This document shows positions 50,211 through 60,833 of a DNA stretch of 64,000 nt, piece after piece. Location: assembly GCA_022508485.1 (NCBI GenBank), contig JAFLVD010000001.1, positions 1-64,000 on the forward strand, in the 5' to 3' direction. The translations under genes and the position numbers were made by a program. This DNA comes from Clostridiales bacterium. GTDB taxonomy: Bacteria > Bacillota > Clostridia > Christensenellales > Pumilibacteraceae. Position 1 is the first letter of the stretch; every line of letters starts with the position of its first letter. The notes beneath the pieces were generated by a model. The model was given only the letters and a program-made list of their open reading frames with translations, ran no database searches and was not told where the DNA came from.

Positions 50211-52013
50211 ATGGAAAAGCAGGATAAAATCCGTAATTTTTGCATAATCGCCCATATCGACCACGGAAAATCCACTCTCGCGGACAGACTCATGGAAGCG
50301 ACCGAAACGCTCACTAAGCGCGAGATGAGCGACCAAATGCTGGACAGTATGGATATCGAGCGCGAGCGCGGCATTACCATTAAGCTGACGCCCGTGCGTA
50401 TGGTCTACGACTACAACGGCGAAAAATATACGTTTAACCTTATAGATACGCCCGGGCACGTCGACTTTACCTACGAGGTGTCCCGTTCGCTTGCCGCGTG
50501 CGAGGGCGCTATTCTTGTCGTCGACGCGGCGCAGGGCGTAGAGGCGCAAACCCTTGCTAATGTTTATCTTGCGCTTGATAACAATCTCGAGATTGTTCCC
50601 GTAATAAACAAAATAGATCTTCCGGCGGCGCGGCCGGACGAGGTAAAAAAGGAGATAGAGGACGTTATCGGTCTGCCGGCGGACGAGGCGCCGTGCATTT
50701 CCGCAAAGGAAGGGCTTAATATCGACAGCGTGCTTCGCGCAATAGTCGAACAGGTTCCGCCGCCGCACGGCAATCCCGGTAAGCCGCTTAAAGCGCTCAT
50801 ATTCGACTCGTACTACGACAACTACAAGGGCGCCGTGTGTATGATTCGCGTCGTCGACGGCAAGGTGAGCGTGGGCGACAACGTTACTATGATGTCTACC
50901 GGTAAAAGCTACGACGTTACCGAAGTGGGCGTTTTCCATCCCAAGCCGATGTCCACCGGCGTTCTCCAAGCCGGAGACGTCGGATATTTGTGCGCGTCCA
51001 TTAAGTCGGTAGCGGACACCGCGCCCGGCGACACCATTACAAATACTCTAAAACCCACCGAAGCGCCGTGCCCGGGCTACAAAAAGGTCAAGCCGGTCAT
51101 GTACTGCGGAATTTACCCGGCGGACGGTTCGAGATACGAGGATTTAAAGGACGCGCTCGAGCGGCTTAAACTAAACGACGCGTCGCTCTTCTACGAGCCT
51201 GAAACTTCGTCGGCGCTCGGCTTCGGCTTCCGCTGCGGATTTTTGGGGCTATTGCACATGGAGATAATAGAAGAGCGTATCGAGCGCGAGTTCGACCTCG
51301 ATATTATAACCACCGCGCCAAGCGTCGTGTACAAGGTTTACTGCGGAAACAATATGGTGGAGGTTACCAATCCGTCCAATCTTCCGCCTGCCGGCGAGAT
51401 CGATTATATGGAAGAGCCGGTCGTAAAGGCGTCGATATTCACTCCGCCCGAATATATCGGGCCGATTATGGACCTATGCCAAGACAAGCGCGGCGAATAT
51501 CTTAACATGACGTACCTCGAAAAAACGCGCGTTTTAATAACGTACAATATGCCGCTTAACGAAATCGTCTACGACTTTTTCGACGGGCTTAAAAGCAGGT
51601 CGCGCGGCTATGCCAGCTTCGACTACGAGTTCGACGGGTACAGAAAAAGCGAGCTTGTAAAGCTCGACATCATGCTTAACGGCGAGGTTTGCGACGCTCT
51701 AAGCACCATTGTACACCGCGACAAGGCGTATTCTCGCGGCAGAACTATGGCGGAAAAGCTTAAAGAGGTTATTCCCCGTAAGCTTTTCGAGATACCCATT
51801 CAGGCGTCTATCGGCGGCAAGGTAATTGCGCGCGAAACGATAAAGGCGCTTAGAAAGGACGTTCTCGCAAAGTGCTACGGCGGCGACGTTACACGAAAAA
51901 AGAAGCTTCTCGAAAAGCAAAAAGAGGGCAAAAAGCGTATGCGCCGGTTCGGCACGGTCGAAATCCCCTCGGAAGCGTTTATGTCGGTGCTTAAACTCGA
52001 CAGCGATAAGTAA
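50211..52013 (+). CDS. lepA: Translation elongation factor 4 (LepA)
   Basis: LepA is a ribosome-bound GTPase acting in initiation and stress. The 600-residue protein has G1 [14 protein letters not shown] (about 14-27), [16 protein letters not shown] and SAKEGLN, followed by EF-G-like domains and the LepA C-terminal domain. The ATG follows the -10 by only six bases and has no Shine-Dalgarno sequence, so the message is predicted to be leaderless. hemW follows 2 bases after the stop. Confidence 0.97.
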   Translation: MEKQDKIRNFCIIAHIDHGKSTLADRLMEATETLTKREMSDQMLDSMDIERERGITIKLTPVRMVYDYNGEKYTFNLIDTPGHVDFTYEVSRSLAACEGAILVVDAAQGVEAQTLANVYLALDNNLEIVPVINKIDLPAARPDEVKKEIEDVIGLPADEAPCISAKEGLNIDSVLRAIVEQVPPPHGNPGKPLKALIFDSYYDNYKGAVCMIRVVDGKVSVGDNVTMMSTGKSYDVTEVGVFHPKPMSTGVLQAGDVGYLCASIKSVADTAPGDTITNTLKPTEAPCPGYKKVKPVMYCGIYPADGSRYEDLKDALERLKLNDASLFYEPETSSALGFGFRCGFLGLLHMEIIEERIEREFDLDIITTAPSVVYKVYCGNNMVEVTNPSNLPPAGEIDYMEEPVVKASIFTPPEYIGPIMDLCQDKRGEYLNMTYLEKTRVLITYNMPLNEIVYDFFDGLKSRSRGYASFDYEFDGYRKSELVKLDIMLNGEVCDALSTIVHRDKAYSRGRTMAEKLKEVIPRKLFEIPIQASIGGKVIARETIKALRKDVLAKCYGGDVTRKKKLLEKQKEGKKRMRRFGTVEIPSEAFMSVLKLDSDK

Positions 52014-52015
52014 CC

Positions 52016-53146
52016 ATGTCGCACGCCAGCGTTTATATCCATATCCCTTTTTGTAAGGCGCGGTGTAAGTATTGCGCCTTCGTTTCGTCTACCGATTTTT
52101 CGCTTATGCGCGACTATGTGTCCGCGCTCTCATCGGAAATTCGTAATGTCGGGCAAGGCCGCAACTGTAATTTCTACAACGATAATAAAATAATCGATAC
52201 GGTATACGTAGGCGGCGGAACGCCGTCGTGCCTGCACCGCGGCGCGCTTAGCGAAATTTTAGGCGCGGTGCGCTCTGTATTTACTGTTGAGGACGGCGCC
52301 GAAATAACGGTGGAGGCCAATCCAGAAAGCTGCACCGACGATTTTATTGCCGAGGCGGTTTCGTGCGGCGTAAACAGAATAAGCATGGGGCTTCAATCCG
52401 CGTGCGACGAAACGCTTAAAAATATAGGACGGCTTCACAACGCGGAAGGGTTCAAAAGCGCCGCGCGGCTCGTCCGATCTTACGGAATTACGAACGTTTC
52501 GTCCGATATAATACTCGGCTTGCCCGGTCAATCGCAAGACGAAATAGTGCGCGCGATAAACCTCGTTTCGGAATATTGCGACCATATTTCGGTGTACGCG
52601 CTCACGGTGGAAGAAGGAACAGAGCTGTTTAGGCGCGGATACAGGCCCGACGACGATCTCGTCGCCGATTATTACGAGCTTGCTTGCCGCACCCTTAATT
52701 CGCTCGGCTTTTCCCGTTACGAGGTGAGTAACTTTGCTCGTTGCGAAAAGGAAAGCCGACACAACCGTAAATATTGGCGGCTCGTTCCGTACTACGGCTT
52801 CGGCGCCGGGGCGCACGGTTACGACGGTAAAAGGACGAGGTACCGCCATACCGAATCGGTAAAAGAATACATAGAAGGATCCGACATAATCACGGAAGCT
52901 CTGTCCGATATTGATATTTATAACGAGTACGTTATGCTTGAGCTGAGAACCGAAAAGGGTATGGACGCGCGCGATTTTGCGGCGCGAGTGTCGCAAGAAT
53001 ACGAGCGAGAGTTTAACAAAAGGGCGAGCGTGCTTATCAATCGGGGATATTTGCTTAACGAAAACGGTTTTATTAAAATTCCGCCCGACAAGATGTTCGT
53101 TATGAATTCGGTAATCGAGGAATTGATGCTCGACCAAACCGCTTGA
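52016..53146 (+). CDS. hemW: Radical SAM heme chaperone HemW
   Basis: HemW-like proteins bind heme and are related to HemN; many annotated as coproporphyrinogen oxidases are not. The 376-residue protein has the cluster motif CKARCKYC (C-x3-C-x2-C) near residues 13-20 and YVGGGTPS. The extra N-terminal residues and the fourth cysteine typical of true HemN are not evident. No clear ribosome binding site precedes it; coupling to lepA is likely. lepA-hemW-hrcA order is standard in Firmicutes. Confidence 0.92.
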   Translation: MSHASVYIHIPFCKARCKYCAFVSSTDFSLMRDYVSALSSEIRNVGQGRNCNFYNDNKIIDTVYVGGGTPSCLHRGALSEILGAVRSVFTVEDGAEITVEANPESCTDDFIAEAVSCGVNRISMGLQSACDETLKNIGRLHNAEGFKSAARLVRSYGITNVSSDIILGLPGQSQDEIVRAINLVSEYCDHISVYALTVEEGTELFRRGYRPDDDLVADYYELACRTLNSLGFSRYEVSNFARCEKESRHNRKYWRLVPYYGFGAGAHGYDGKRTRYRHTESVKEYIEGSDIITEALSDIDIYNEYVMLELRTEKGMDARDFAARVSQEYEREFNKRASVLINRGYLLNENGFIKIPPDKMFVMNSVIEELMLDQTA

Positions 53147-53171
53147 TATTTTACAATCGATGTGTTATAAT
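53143..53171 (+). promoter_or_regulatory. Promoter for the DUF3267 gene, predicted leaderless
   Basis: TTGATA at 53143-53148 (overlapping the hemW stop), 17 bases, TATAAT at 53166-53171. The ATG at 53178 is six bases further. Confidence 0.85.
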
Positions 53172-53177
53172 TACCGC

Positions 53178-53753
53178 ATGACTAAAAGCACCGTTTATAA
53201 GTCGGTAGGACGACTCGATATGTACTCGGCGCAAAACCGGTTTATTCACTACATGAACAGGTTTGCGCTTATCGGCGTACTCGTTTTTTCTGCGGTCGGA
53301 ATGGTGCTTAACTATGTTTTTCGCATGCTCGGCGCGCCGGGCGGATCGTATCTATTGTGTTGCATTTTGTGCGTTCCTATATGCGTCGCGTATATCTATA
53401 TTCATGAATACCTGCATGCGCTCGCCGTGCTCATGATAAAAAGGGAAAGACCGAGAATAAAATTCGACAAGCTTATAGCATCGTGCGGATCGAATACAAT
53501 CGTTTTCGGTAAAGCGGAATACTTTTTTGTGGCGACTTTTCCGTTTTTGTTTTTCTGCGCCGTACTTATTCCGCTGTGCATATTTTTGCCGCCCCTGTTT
53601 TTCCCGATGCCGTTTGCGCCGCTTATTTACAACCTGTTCGGTTCCGCCGGCGACTTTTATATGATTAAGCGCGCTTTGTCTCTTCCTAAGGGCGGCGCGG
53701 TTATCGATAAGGGCGCGGAAATCGTTTTATACGTCCCCGTCGAAGGCAATTAA
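53178..53753 (+). CDS. DUF3267 putative membrane zinc metalloprotease
   Basis: The 191-residue protein has several membrane helices (about 28-50, 56-85, 115-145) and a metalloprotease motif H-E-Y-L-H at 76-80 inside a helix, with a second conserved element NLFGSAGD whose Asp159 could be the third zinc ligand. This matches DUF3267 proteins. The ATG at 53178 is preferred; an earlier ATG at 53160 overlaps the promoter. No Shine-Dalgarno sequence is present. Its substrate is unknown. Confidence 0.82.
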   Translation: MTKSTVYKSVGRLDMYSAQNRFIHYMNRFALIGVLVFSAVGMVLNYVFRMLGAPGGSYLLCCILCVPICVAYIYIHEYLHALAVLMIKRERPRIKFDKLIASCGSNTIVFGKAEYFFVATFPFLFFCAVLIPLCIFLPPLFFPMPFAPLIYNLFGSAGDFYMIKRALSLPKGGAVIDKGAEIVLYVPVEGN

Positions 53754-53788
53754 CGAACGTGTTTATAAATAAATAATTAAGTGTATAT

Positions 53789-53822
53789 ATAGTGTATGAA
53801 ATTTTTTTTATACACTATTTTT
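53789..53822 (+). terminator. Terminator after the DUF3267 gene
   Basis: ATAGTGTAT (53789-53797) pairs with ATACACTAT (53810-53818) around a T-rich loop, followed by T. Confidence 0.75.
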
Positions 53823-53865
53823 GGAAAAAGATATTAAAATTATGGGAAAATTTTTTTAAAAAAGG

Positions 53866-53894
53866 TTGACAAGGAAAAGGGGGTGTGATAAACT
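53866..53894 (+). promoter_or_regulatory. Promoter for the hrcA operon
   Basis: TTGACA at 53866-53871, 17 bases, TAAACT at 53889-53894 (4 of 6 matches). Confidence 0.75.
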
Positions 53895-53897
53895 AAA

Positions 53898-53924
53898 TTA
53901 GCAGTCTAAGGTTTTGATTGCTAA
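53898..53924 (+). promoter_or_regulatory. CIRCE operator (HrcA binding site)
   Basis: TTAGCAGTC (53898-53906), nine bases, GATTGCTAA (53916-53924). It matches the CIRCE inverted repeat TTAGCACTC-N9-GAGTGCTAA with one change in each arm. It lies just after the -10 box of hrcA, as expected for HrcA autoregulation. Confidence 0.9.
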
Positions 53925-53948
53925 ACGATTGGGCGAATGCGGCATTAA

Positions 53949-55058
53949 ATGGGACTTACGAGCCGAAAAGAGAAAATACTCCAGGCTATAGTGGACGGTT
54001 ACATAGAAAATCCGCAGCCTGTATCGAGTGCCGAGATTAAGGAAAAGCACCTGCCGGCGCTCTCGTCTGCTACAATACGCAACGAGATGGCGGCGCTCGA
54101 GGAGATGGGGTATCTTACTCAGCCTCACGCGTCATCCGGCCGCGTTCCGACTGCCGAGGCGTATAGGCTTTACGTGGAAAAGCTTATGCCGCGCCGCAAG
54201 CTGTCCCGGTCCGAGCTTAAAATCGTAAAGCGGTATTTTAACAGAAAGGTTACCGAGATTGACGATATGCTCAAAAGCACGGCTAAGGTCATTTCGGAAA
54301 TAACAAACCTTACGTCGGTTGCGTATCTTCAGAGCGCCGATGACGCGACGGTAACAAACATTCGTCTCGTAAAAATATCCGCATCGTCCGCGCTTATCAT
54401 TATCGTAACCAACCTCGGCGTGCTTAAAGACACAACAATCAATATCGGCGACGGGGTAACGGTAACGGACGAGTACTGCGACAGAGCCTCCAAGTTTGTA
54501 ACACAGTTTTTCGGCGGACGCAAGATAAGCGAGATAAACAGGCCCAAAAAGATTATAAAGGAAGTAAAAAAAGAATATCATCAAGTCTTTAAAACGATAA
54601 TAAAAATCTTTAAGAGCTACGACCACGACGAGGTGATGTCCGACATAATACTCGAAGGAAGCGCAAAGATACTCGAACAGCCCGAGTACGCCAACCTTCA
54701 AAAGGCGAAAGCCATGCTCGAGTTTTTGGACGCTAAGGAAGAACTGGTTCCCGTGCTTCAAAACTCGGACGACATGAACATTACATTTAAAATAGGAAGA
54801 GACAACGAGCTGCGAGACGGAATGCCCGAGTGCGCCATAGTAACGGCGCAGTACAGTATAAACGGCGTAACCGTCGGTAACGCAGGAGTAATAGGTCCTA
54901 TACGAATGGACTACGGCAAGGTTGTTTCCGTCCTCGACTATCTGTCGAGAACGGTGCAAATGCTTCCCGCCGGCGAGGGTCGGGAAGGCGATATCGAATC
55001 GGTCGAGGTCGACGACGAAACGGAAGCGATCGCCGAAGCCGAAGATGTCGAAGAATAA
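53949..55058 (+). CDS. hrcA: Heat-inducible transcription repressor HrcA
   Basis: HrcA binds CIRCE and represses the chaperone operon. The 369-residue protein has an N-terminal winged helix (LTSRKEKILQAIVDGYIENPQPVSS, in part; SSATIRNEMAALEEMGYLTQPHASSGRVPT, in part) and the HrcA core; the acidic C-terminal tail is somewhat longer than usual. No strong ribosome binding site precedes the ATG. grpE, dnaK and dnaJ follow. Confidence 0.95.
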   Translation: MGLTSRKEKILQAIVDGYIENPQPVSSAEIKEKHLPALSSATIRNEMAALEEMGYLTQPHASSGRVPTAEAYRLYVEKLMPRRKLSRSELKIVKRYFNRKVTEIDDMLKSTAKVISEITNLTSVAYLQSADDATVTNIRLVKISASSALIIIVTNLGVLKDTTINIGDGVTVTDEYCDRASKFVTQFFGGRKISEINRPKKIIKEVKKEYHQVFKTIIKIFKSYDHDEVMSDIILEGSAKILEQPEYANLQKAKAMLEFLDAKEELVPVLQNSDDMNITFKIGRDNELRDGMPECAIVTAQYSINGVTVGNAGVIGPIRMDYGKVVSVLDYLSRTVQMLPAGEGREGDIESVEVDDETEAIAEAEDVEE

Positions 55059-55081
55059 AATTTCATAAATCGGAGGACACA

Positions 55082-55642
55082 ATGAACGACGATAAGACGA
55101 GAGAACGCACACGCGAACTGCCGATTGTTGAGATGCAGCAAGAGGAGTTTAAGGCGCTTCAAACACAGATTGCTACGGTTACGCAGCAATTAAGCATCGC
55201 TCAAGCCATCGCAATCAAGGAAAAAGCGCGTTCGGAAGAGCTCTCGAACTTGGTCAACCGTATGCAAGCGGACTTTGATAACTATCGCAAGCGTATGAAC
55301 GAGAACAACAAAAAGCTTAAAGAAGACGGCATCTGCGCCGTTCTCGAAAAGCTGATACCGGCACTGGATGTTTTGAAGCAGGCTATTCAATCCATTCCCG
55401 ACGCTAAGGTTGCCGAAGGCGTAAAGATGATATACCGTCAAGTTTTCGACATTCTCACGGCGTTTAACGTAGAGGAAATTCCGGCGCTCGGCGAACAATT
55501 CGACCCCAATTTACACAATGCAATCGTGAACGTAAAGACCAACGATCCTGCGCAGGTCAACATGATTGTAGAAGTGTTCAACAAAGGCTTCCGGCTCGGC
55601 GACCGAGTTTTGCGTCATAGCAACGTAAAAGTCGCCAACTAA
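55082..55642 (+). CDS. grpE: Nucleotide exchange factor GrpE
   Basis: GrpE releases ADP from DnaK. The 186-residue protein has an N-terminal coiled coil, NRMQADFDNYRKRM, and the C-terminal beta domain with VEEIPALGEQFDPNLHNAI and GFRLGDRVLRHSNVKV (both in part). CGGAGGACAC is upstream. Confidence 0.95.
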   Translation: MNDDKTRERTRELPIVEMQQEEFKALQTQIATVTQQLSIAQAIAIKEKARSEELSNLVNRMQADFDNYRKRMNENNKKLKEDGICAVLEKLIPALDVLKQAIQSIPDAKVAEGVKMIYRQVFDILTAFNVEEIPALGEQFDPNLHNAIVNVKTNDPAQVNMIVEVFNKGFRLGDRVLRHSNVKVAN

Positions 55643-55684
55643 GCCGAATAAATCAATAAAAAATTTTTTGGAGGATATAGAAAA

Positions 55685-57499
55685 ATGGGCAAAATTATTG
55701 GTATCGACTTAGGTACTACCAACTCGTGTGTTGCCGTGCTCGAAGGCGGCGAACCCATCGTCATTCCCAATGCCGAAGGTTCACGTACTACCCCTTCCGT
55801 AGTAGGCTTCGCAAAAGACGGAGAGCGTCTCGTAGGACAGGTTGCAAAGCGTCAGGCTGTCGCTAACCCAGATAGGACGATTATTTCCATCAAACGTAAA
55901 ATGGGTCTTCCCGACAAGGTTACAATCGACAATAAGGCGTACACGCCGCAAGAGATTTCCGCGATGATTCTTACTAAGATTAAGCAGGACGCGGAAGCAT
56001 ATCTCGGCGAGACCGTTTCCCAAGCGGTTATTACCGTTCCCGCGTATTACAACGACGCTCAGCGTCAGGCGACTAAGGACGCCGGTCGTATCGCAGGTCT
56101 CGAAGTTCTCCGTATAATCAACGAGCCTACGGCGGCTGCGCTTTCCTACGGTCTCGATAAGGGCCAGGGCGGCAACCAAAAGGTCTTTATTTACGACCTC
56201 GGCGGCGGTACGTTCGATATTTCCATTCTCGAGATAGGCGACGGCGTATTCGAAGTTCTCGCAACCGCAGGCGATACCCACCTCGGCGGCGACGACTTCG
56301 ACCAGGTTATTATCGACTACCTCGTTCAGGAGTTTAAAAACTCCAACGGTATCGATTTAAGCAAGGACCGTCTTGCCATGCAGCGCCTTAAAGAAGCTGC
56401 GGAAAAGGCGAAGATCGAGCTTTCAGGTACGCAAAAGACGCTTGTCAGCTTACCGTTTATTACGGTCGGCCCCGCAGGCCCTCTCCACCTCGAGACCGAG
56501 ATTACGCGCGGCAAGTTCGAAGCGCTTTCCGCAAACCTTGTACAGCGCACCGTAGATCTTACCAAAAAAGCGATGCAAGACGCCGGCTACACCACTAAGG
56601 ATATCGACAAGGTTATACTCGTCGGCGGTTCCACCCGTATTCCCGCGGTTGTAGAGGCTGTTCGTCAGCTTGCCGGCTCGGATCCTTTTAAAGGCATCAA
56701 CCCCGACGAATGCGTCGCGGTAGGCGCGGCTATTCAGGGCGGCGTTCTTGCCGGCGAGGTTAAGGACGTTCTCCTTCTCGACGTTACCCCTCTTACGCTC
56801 GGTATCGAGACGATGGGCGGCGTTGTTGCTCCGCTTATTCCGAGAAACACGACCATTCCTACCAAAAAGTCGGAGGTTTTCTCGACCGCTGCGGACAATC
56901 AGTCGTCGGTTGACATCCACATTGTTCAGGGCGAGCGTAAGTTTGCACGCGACAACAAGACGCTTGCACGCTTCGAGCTTAGCGGTATTCCTCCTGCACC
57001 TCGCGGCGTTCCTCAAATCGAGGTTACCTTCGATATCGACGCCAACGGTATAGTCAGCGTTTCCGCTAAGGATAAGGGTACCGGCAGACAACAGCGTGTT
57101 ACCATTACCGCCAACACCAACCTCAGCGAAGCCCAGATTCAGCAGGCTATTAAGGACGCCGAGAAGTTTGCGGAAGAGGACAGCAAGCGCAAGGAAGTTA
57201 TCGACGCCAAAAATAGGGCGGATATGCTTATCATCTCCATCGAGAAGTTCTTACGCGAGAACGGCGACATGGTTACCGAAGAGAACAAAGCAGAGCTCAA
57301 TAAGGAAATGAACAACGTTCGCGAGGCTCTTAAAACCGACGAACTCGATCCTATCCTCGACGCGCTCGAAACGCTTCAATCTCTCTCCGACGGCATATTC
57401 AGCAAGCTGTACGAAAACGGCGCTTCCGGTGCCGGCGCGGCAGGCGACGACGTTGTTGTAGACAATCCCGAGGTTGTCGACGACGGCGGCGCGGTCTAA
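55685..57499 (+). CDS. dnaK: Chaperone protein DnaK (Hsp70)
   Basis: DnaK folds and protects proteins using ATP. The 604-residue protein has [17 protein letters not shown] at the N-terminus, [23 protein letters not shown] motif, [28 protein letters not shown] motif, the interdomain linker [15 protein letters not shown] and a Gly-rich C-terminal tail. TTGGAGGATA provides the ribosome binding site. Confidence 0.98.
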   Translation: MGKIIGIDLGTTNSCVAVLEGGEPIVIPNAEGSRTTPSVVGFAKDGERLVGQVAKRQAVANPDRTIISIKRKMGLPDKVTIDNKAYTPQEISAMILTKIKQDAEAYLGETVSQAVITVPAYYNDAQRQATKDAGRIAGLEVLRIINEPTAAALSYGLDKGQGGNQKVFIYDLGGGTFDISILEIGDGVFEVLATAGDTHLGGDDFDQVIIDYLVQEFKNSNGIDLSKDRLAMQRLKEAAEKAKIELSGTQKTLVSLPFITVGPAGPLHLETEITRGKFEALSANLVQRTVDLTKKAMQDAGYTTKDIDKVILVGGSTRIPAVVEAVRQLAGSDPFKGINPDECVAVGAAIQGGVLAGEVKDVLLLDVTPLTLGIETMGGVVAPLIPRNTTIPTKKSEVFSTAADNQSSVDIHIVQGERKFARDNKTLARFELSGIPPAPRGVPQIEVTFDIDANGIVSVSAKDKGTGRQQRVTITANTNLSEAQIQQAIKDAEKFAEEDSKRKEVIDAKNRADMLIISIEKFLRENGDMVTEENKAELNKEMNNVREALKTDELDPILDALETLQSLSDGIFSKLYENGASGAGAAGDDVVVDNPEVVDDGGAV

Positions 57500-57516
57500 T
57501 ACCGAAATCAGTTAAT

Positions 57517-57566
57517 ATTCGAATGCCGTTACCGCTTTTTTGCGGTAACGGCTTATCGAATTTTTA
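57517..57566 (+). terminator. Partial terminator between dnaK and dnaJ
   Basis: A perfect 11-bp stem (GCCGTTACCGC at 57525-57535, GCGGTAACGGC at 57542-57552) with an outer 6-bp helix (57517-57522, 57556-57561) and a following T tract. It probably lowers dnaJ expression relative to dnaK. Confidence 0.85.
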
Positions 57567-57616
57567 TAATTATCCTAATCTTTTAATCACCCTCGTTTGA
57601 GGGCGGAGTTATAGTT

Positions 57617-58744
57617 ATGGCAAAAAATTACTACGAAATATTGGGCGTATCCAAGACGGCTTCTGACGACGAGTTAAAAAGCGCGTTCCGTAAGCTTGCC
57701 CGTCAGTATCACCCGGACCTTCACCCGGGCGACGAGGCTGCCGCCAATAAGTTTAAGGAAATAAACGAAGCGTACGAAACGCTGTCCGATCCGCAAAAGC
57801 GCTCGGAATACGACAACGCGCAGGCCGCAGAAGCGGCAGGCGGTGCCGGCGGCGCCGGTTTCGGCGCGCGCGGCGGTCAAGGCGGACCGGGCGGATCGTT
57901 CTTCGACGATATCATTAACGACATGTTTAACGGCGGTCGTCCGGGCGGACCCGGCGGCCAGGGCGGACATGCCGGCGGTCCCGGAGACATCAGTCTTAAC
58001 GTTTCGCTGACGTTTGAGGAAGCGGCGTACGGCGCTCAAAAAGAGATTGCCGTTAACAGAATGGAACCTTGCGCGGCGTGCCGCGGAACGGGCGCCAAAA
58101 ACGGAACGCAATACGTTAAATGTGCTCAGTGCGGCGGTACCGGTAAGGTTAGGTTCGCGCAGGAAACGCCGTTCGGCAGAGTGGTCAGCATGAAGCCGTG
58201 TACGGGTTGCGGCGGCACGGGCAGAAATATAAAAGAGCCTTGTCCGTCGTGCGCAGGCCGCGGATCCATGCGCAAAAACTCCAACCTCAGAATAACCTTT
58301 CCGCCCGGAGTCGAGCCTAATCAGATAATGACGATTCCCGGCGAGGGCGAACGCAGGACAGGCGCAAAGCCCGGCAATCTTATTCTTACGATTACCGTGC
58401 TTCCGCACAAGCTGTTCCGCAGGAAAGGGCTTGACCTTTTGGTCGACGTTCCTATTTCGTTTACTCAGGCGCTGCTCGGCGACAAGGTCCTTGTCCCTAC
58501 GCTAAGGGGCAATAAGGTTTCTTTCCCGTTGCCCGAGGGCACGCAAAGCGGCGTTACCTTCAAACTGAAAGAGCAGGGTATAGAAAACCCCAAAAAGGGC
58601 ATAAAAGGCGATTTGCTCGTTACTATCGACATAGAGCTGCCCCGTAACCTCACAAAGGAACAGAGGAAACTTATTAAAGAGCTTCACGAAAGCTTAAAGC
58701 CCGAGCAGTACGACAAAGCTCGGGAATATATGAAAAAACAATAA
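57617..58744 (+). CDS. dnaJ: Chaperone protein DnaJ (Hsp40)
   Basis: DnaJ stimulates the DnaK ATPase. The 375-residue protein has a J domain with the HPD motif (QYHPDLHPG), a Gly/Phe-rich region (about 72-130), four CxxCxGxG zinc repeats ([32 protein letters not shown]) and the C-terminal substrate domains. A small CCCTC/GAGGG hairpin (57590-57603) directly precedes its GGCGGAG ribosome binding site. Confidence 0.97.
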   Translation: MAKNYYEILGVSKTASDDELKSAFRKLARQYHPDLHPGDEAAANKFKEINEAYETLSDPQKRSEYDNAQAAEAAGGAGGAGFGARGGQGGPGGSFFDDIINDMFNGGRPGGPGGQGGHAGGPGDISLNVSLTFEEAAYGAQKEIAVNRMEPCAACRGTGAKNGTQYVKCAQCGGTGKVRFAQETPFGRVVSMKPCTGCGGTGRNIKEPCPSCAGRGSMRKNSNLRITFPPGVEPNQIMTIPGEGERRTGAKPGNLILTITVLPHKLFRRKGLDLLVDVPISFTQALLGDKVLVPTLRGNKVSFPLPEGTQSGVTFKLKEQGIENPKKGIKGDLLVTIDIELPRNLTKEQRKLIKELHESLKPEQYDKAREYMKKQ

Positions 58745-58760
58745 AAATCTTATATGCAAT

Positions 58761-58786
58761 AAGCCGCCGTTACCTCGGCGGTTATT
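58761..58786 (+). terminator. Terminator-like hairpin after dnaJ
   Basis: CCGCC (58764-58768) pairs with GGCGG (58777-58781) with two or three more flanking pairs; the T-rich tail is interrupted, so the strength is uncertain. Confidence 0.55.
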
Positions 58787-58809
58787 TGCGTTTTACATAA
58801 GGAGTAAAA

Positions 58810-60000
58810 ATGAAAATTCTCGTTATAAACGCAGGGAGTTCGTCCCTTAAATATCAGCTTATAGAAACGGATACCGAACAGGTTTTAAGCAAGGGCGTTT
58901 GCGAGCGTATCGGCACCACAGGTTCCACGCTTAAACATACCGGTAATGGTTCGGTAACGATCGACAGTCCCATGCCCACACACAAAGAGGCTATTAAGCT
59001 TGTTCTCGACTCGCTCGTCAGCAAGGAATACGGCGTTATTTCCGGCATGGACGAAATAGCGGCGGTAGGACACAGAGTTCTTCATTCGGGCGAGGACTTT
59101 AACGACTCGGTGCTTATTACGCCCGAATCGCTCAAAAAGATAGAAGGCAACGTCGACCTCGGTCCGCTTCACATGCCGCCTAATATCATGGGAATTAAGG
59201 CGTGCCGCGAGGTTATGCCCAAAGCGCCGATGGTGGCCGTTTTCGATACGACCTTCCACTCGACGATGCCCGACTATGCGTACATGTACGGTATCGACTA
59301 TAACGACTACAAAAAGTACAAGGTGCGTAAATACGGCTTCCACGGTTCCAGCCATGCTTATGTTTCGGGCCGCGCTTCGGCGTTACTCGGCACCGATAAG
59401 ATTAAAACCGTCGTTTGTCATCTCGGCAACGGCGCGAGCATCAGCGCCGTCAAAAACGGCAAGTGCGTTGACACGTCGATGGGTCTTACGCCGCTTGAAG
59501 GGCTTATTATGGGCACGAGAGCGGGCGATATAGACGCCGCCGCGCTCGAATACCTTATGGACAAAAAGGGTATCGACATTCATAAAATGACCAATTACCT
59601 TAACAAGGAATGCGGCGTGCTCGGTATAAGCGGAGTCAGCTCGGACTTCCGCGATCTCGAGGCCGCTGTTAAGGAAGGCAACGCAAGAGCTAAGCTTGCG
59701 CTCGATATGTTCAGTTACAGAGTTAAAAAGTACGTCGGGTCGTACGCCGCCGCTATGGGCGGACTCGACTGCCTCGTATTTACCGGCGGCATAGGCGAGC
59801 ATACCGTTGCCGTTCGTAAAGCGGTCTGCGAGGATATGGAATTTCTCGGCGTAAAACTCGACGATAAAAAGAACGAAAACGCGCCGCGCGATACCGAATA
59901 CGACATAACCGCAAAGGGCGGAAAGGTAAAAATTCTCATTATCCCCACCAACGAAGAGCTGTACATCGCGCGCGAAACGCTTAAACATAAAGACGACTGA
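58810..60000 (+). CDS. ackA: Acetate kinase
   Basis: Makes ATP and acetate from acetyl-phosphate, the energy-yielding step of acetate fermentation. The 396-residue protein has INAGSSSLKYQL, HRVLHSGEDF, GFHGSSHAYV, HLGNGASISA, TRAGDIDAA and FTGGIGEH. AAGGAGTAAAA is upstream. Its usual partner pta is not nearby. Confidence 0.97.
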   Translation: MKILVINAGSSSLKYQLIETDTEQVLSKGVCERIGTTGSTLKHTGNGSVTIDSPMPTHKEAIKLVLDSLVSKEYGVISGMDEIAAVGHRVLHSGEDFNDSVLITPESLKKIEGNVDLGPLHMPPNIMGIKACREVMPKAPMVAVFDTTFHSTMPDYAYMYGIDYNDYKKYKVRKYGFHGSSHAYVSGRASALLGTDKIKTVVCHLGNGASISAVKNGKCVDTSMGLTPLEGLIMGTRAGDIDAAALEYLMDKKGIDIHKMTNYLNKECGVLGISGVSSDFRDLEAAVKEGNARAKLALDMFSYRVKKYVGSYAAAMGGLDCLVFTGGIGEHTVAVRKAVCEDMEFLGVKLDDKKNENAPRDTEYDITAKGGKVKILIIPTNEELYIARETLKHKDD

Positions 60001-60002
60001 TT

Positions 60003-60743
60003 TTGGGTTTACGCGACGAATTACGCCAAGTCCTTTTTCCGGACGGGATTAAATGTATCGTGTGCGGCAAGGAAATTACTCCGAGCCGATACTCGCTGTG
60101 CGGTAATTGCATGTTCGACCAAAACGACAATTACTGTATTCGTTGCGGCAGACACAAGGTCGGCATAGGCGATTATTGCGGCGAGTGCAAAAACGAAACG
60201 ATTTATTTCGACGAGGCGCGGTCGGCGGTTAACTATACCGAAGGCGCGCAAAACGTTGTGTGGCGCATGAAGTACGGCGACGCGCGGTATATGGCGCGGC
60301 CGCTCGCGCAATACATGATAGACGTTCTTGTCCGCACGGACTGGGCTTTCGACTGCTTTTCTTTCGTTCCGCCCGATAAAAAGCGCGTGCGCCGCCGCGG
60401 CTACAACCAGGCGGAAATGCTCGCAAACGAGCTTGCCGCACTGACAAACAAGCCGTGCGTTAATCTGCTCGAAAAGGTTAAAACCACAATCAACCAGGCG
60501 CGATTGACACGTCAGGAACGGCTTGTCAATCTTATCGACGCGTTTAAAGCAAAGTGCGTTCCGCCCGAGCACGTCGTTATTGTAGACGACGTTATGACGA
60601 CGGGCGCAACGCTTAACGAATGCGCTAAATCGCTCAAAAAGGACGGCGCTAAAATCGTGTACGCACTGACGTTCGCGTCGGTGCCCGAAAAACCGCTCAC
60701 GGACGAACCTGTCCAAAATATACACGATTTTCGTCCGCAATAA
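60003..60743 (+). CDS. ComF family phosphoribosyltransferase-like protein
   Basis: ComF proteins have a zinc finger and a phosphoribosyltransferase fold and take part in DNA uptake in competent bacteria; elsewhere their role is unclear. The 246-residue protein has four cysteine pairs at the N-terminus (CIVC, CGNC, CIRC, CGEC) and the PRPP loop VIVDDVMTTGAT near 197-208. The start is TTG at 60003 without a clear ribosome binding site, two bases after ackA. Confidence 0.88.
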   Translation: MGLRDELRQVLFPDGIKCIVCGKEITPSRYSLCGNCMFDQNDNYCIRCGRHKVGIGDYCGECKNETIYFDEARSAVNYTEGAQNVVWRMKYGDARYMARPLAQYMIDVLVRTDWAFDCFSFVPPDKKRVRRRGYNQAEMLANELAALTNKPCVNLLEKVKTTINQARLTRQERLVNLIDAFKAKCVPPEHVVIVDDVMTTGATLNECAKSLKKDGAKIVYALTFASVPEKPLTDEPVQNIHDFRPQ

Positions 60744-60744
60744 C

Positions 60745-60773
60745 TTGACTAAATTAAATCGATATGTTATCAT
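60745..60773 (+). promoter_or_regulatory. Promoter for rny
   Basis: TTGACT at 60745-60750, 17 bases, TATCAT at 60768-60773 with an upstream TGT (extended -10). Confidence 0.78.
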
Positions 60774-60794
60774 GTAAATGGTGCATTATGCGCT

Positions 60795-60833
60795 TGTTAT
60801 GATATTATGCTGCTTCAGCAGCTTATGATAACA
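60795..60833 (+). promoter_or_regulatory. Hairpin in the 5' UTR of rny
   Basis: TGTTAT (60795-60800) pairs with ATAACA (60828-60833), ATA with TAT, and inside GCTGC with GCAGC (60809-60813, 60818-60822) around TTCA. The whole imperfect hairpin lies within the leader of the RNase Y message, 27 bases before the start codon. No T tract follows. Confidence 0.6.

Noticed and set aside
52259..53137. 292-residue minus-strand open frame
   Set aside because: Antisense of hemW; low-complexity translation without motifs.
54132..55112. 326-residue minus-strand open frame
   Set aside because: It lies opposite hrcA, which has clear motifs, promoter and CIRCE; the antisense frame has none.
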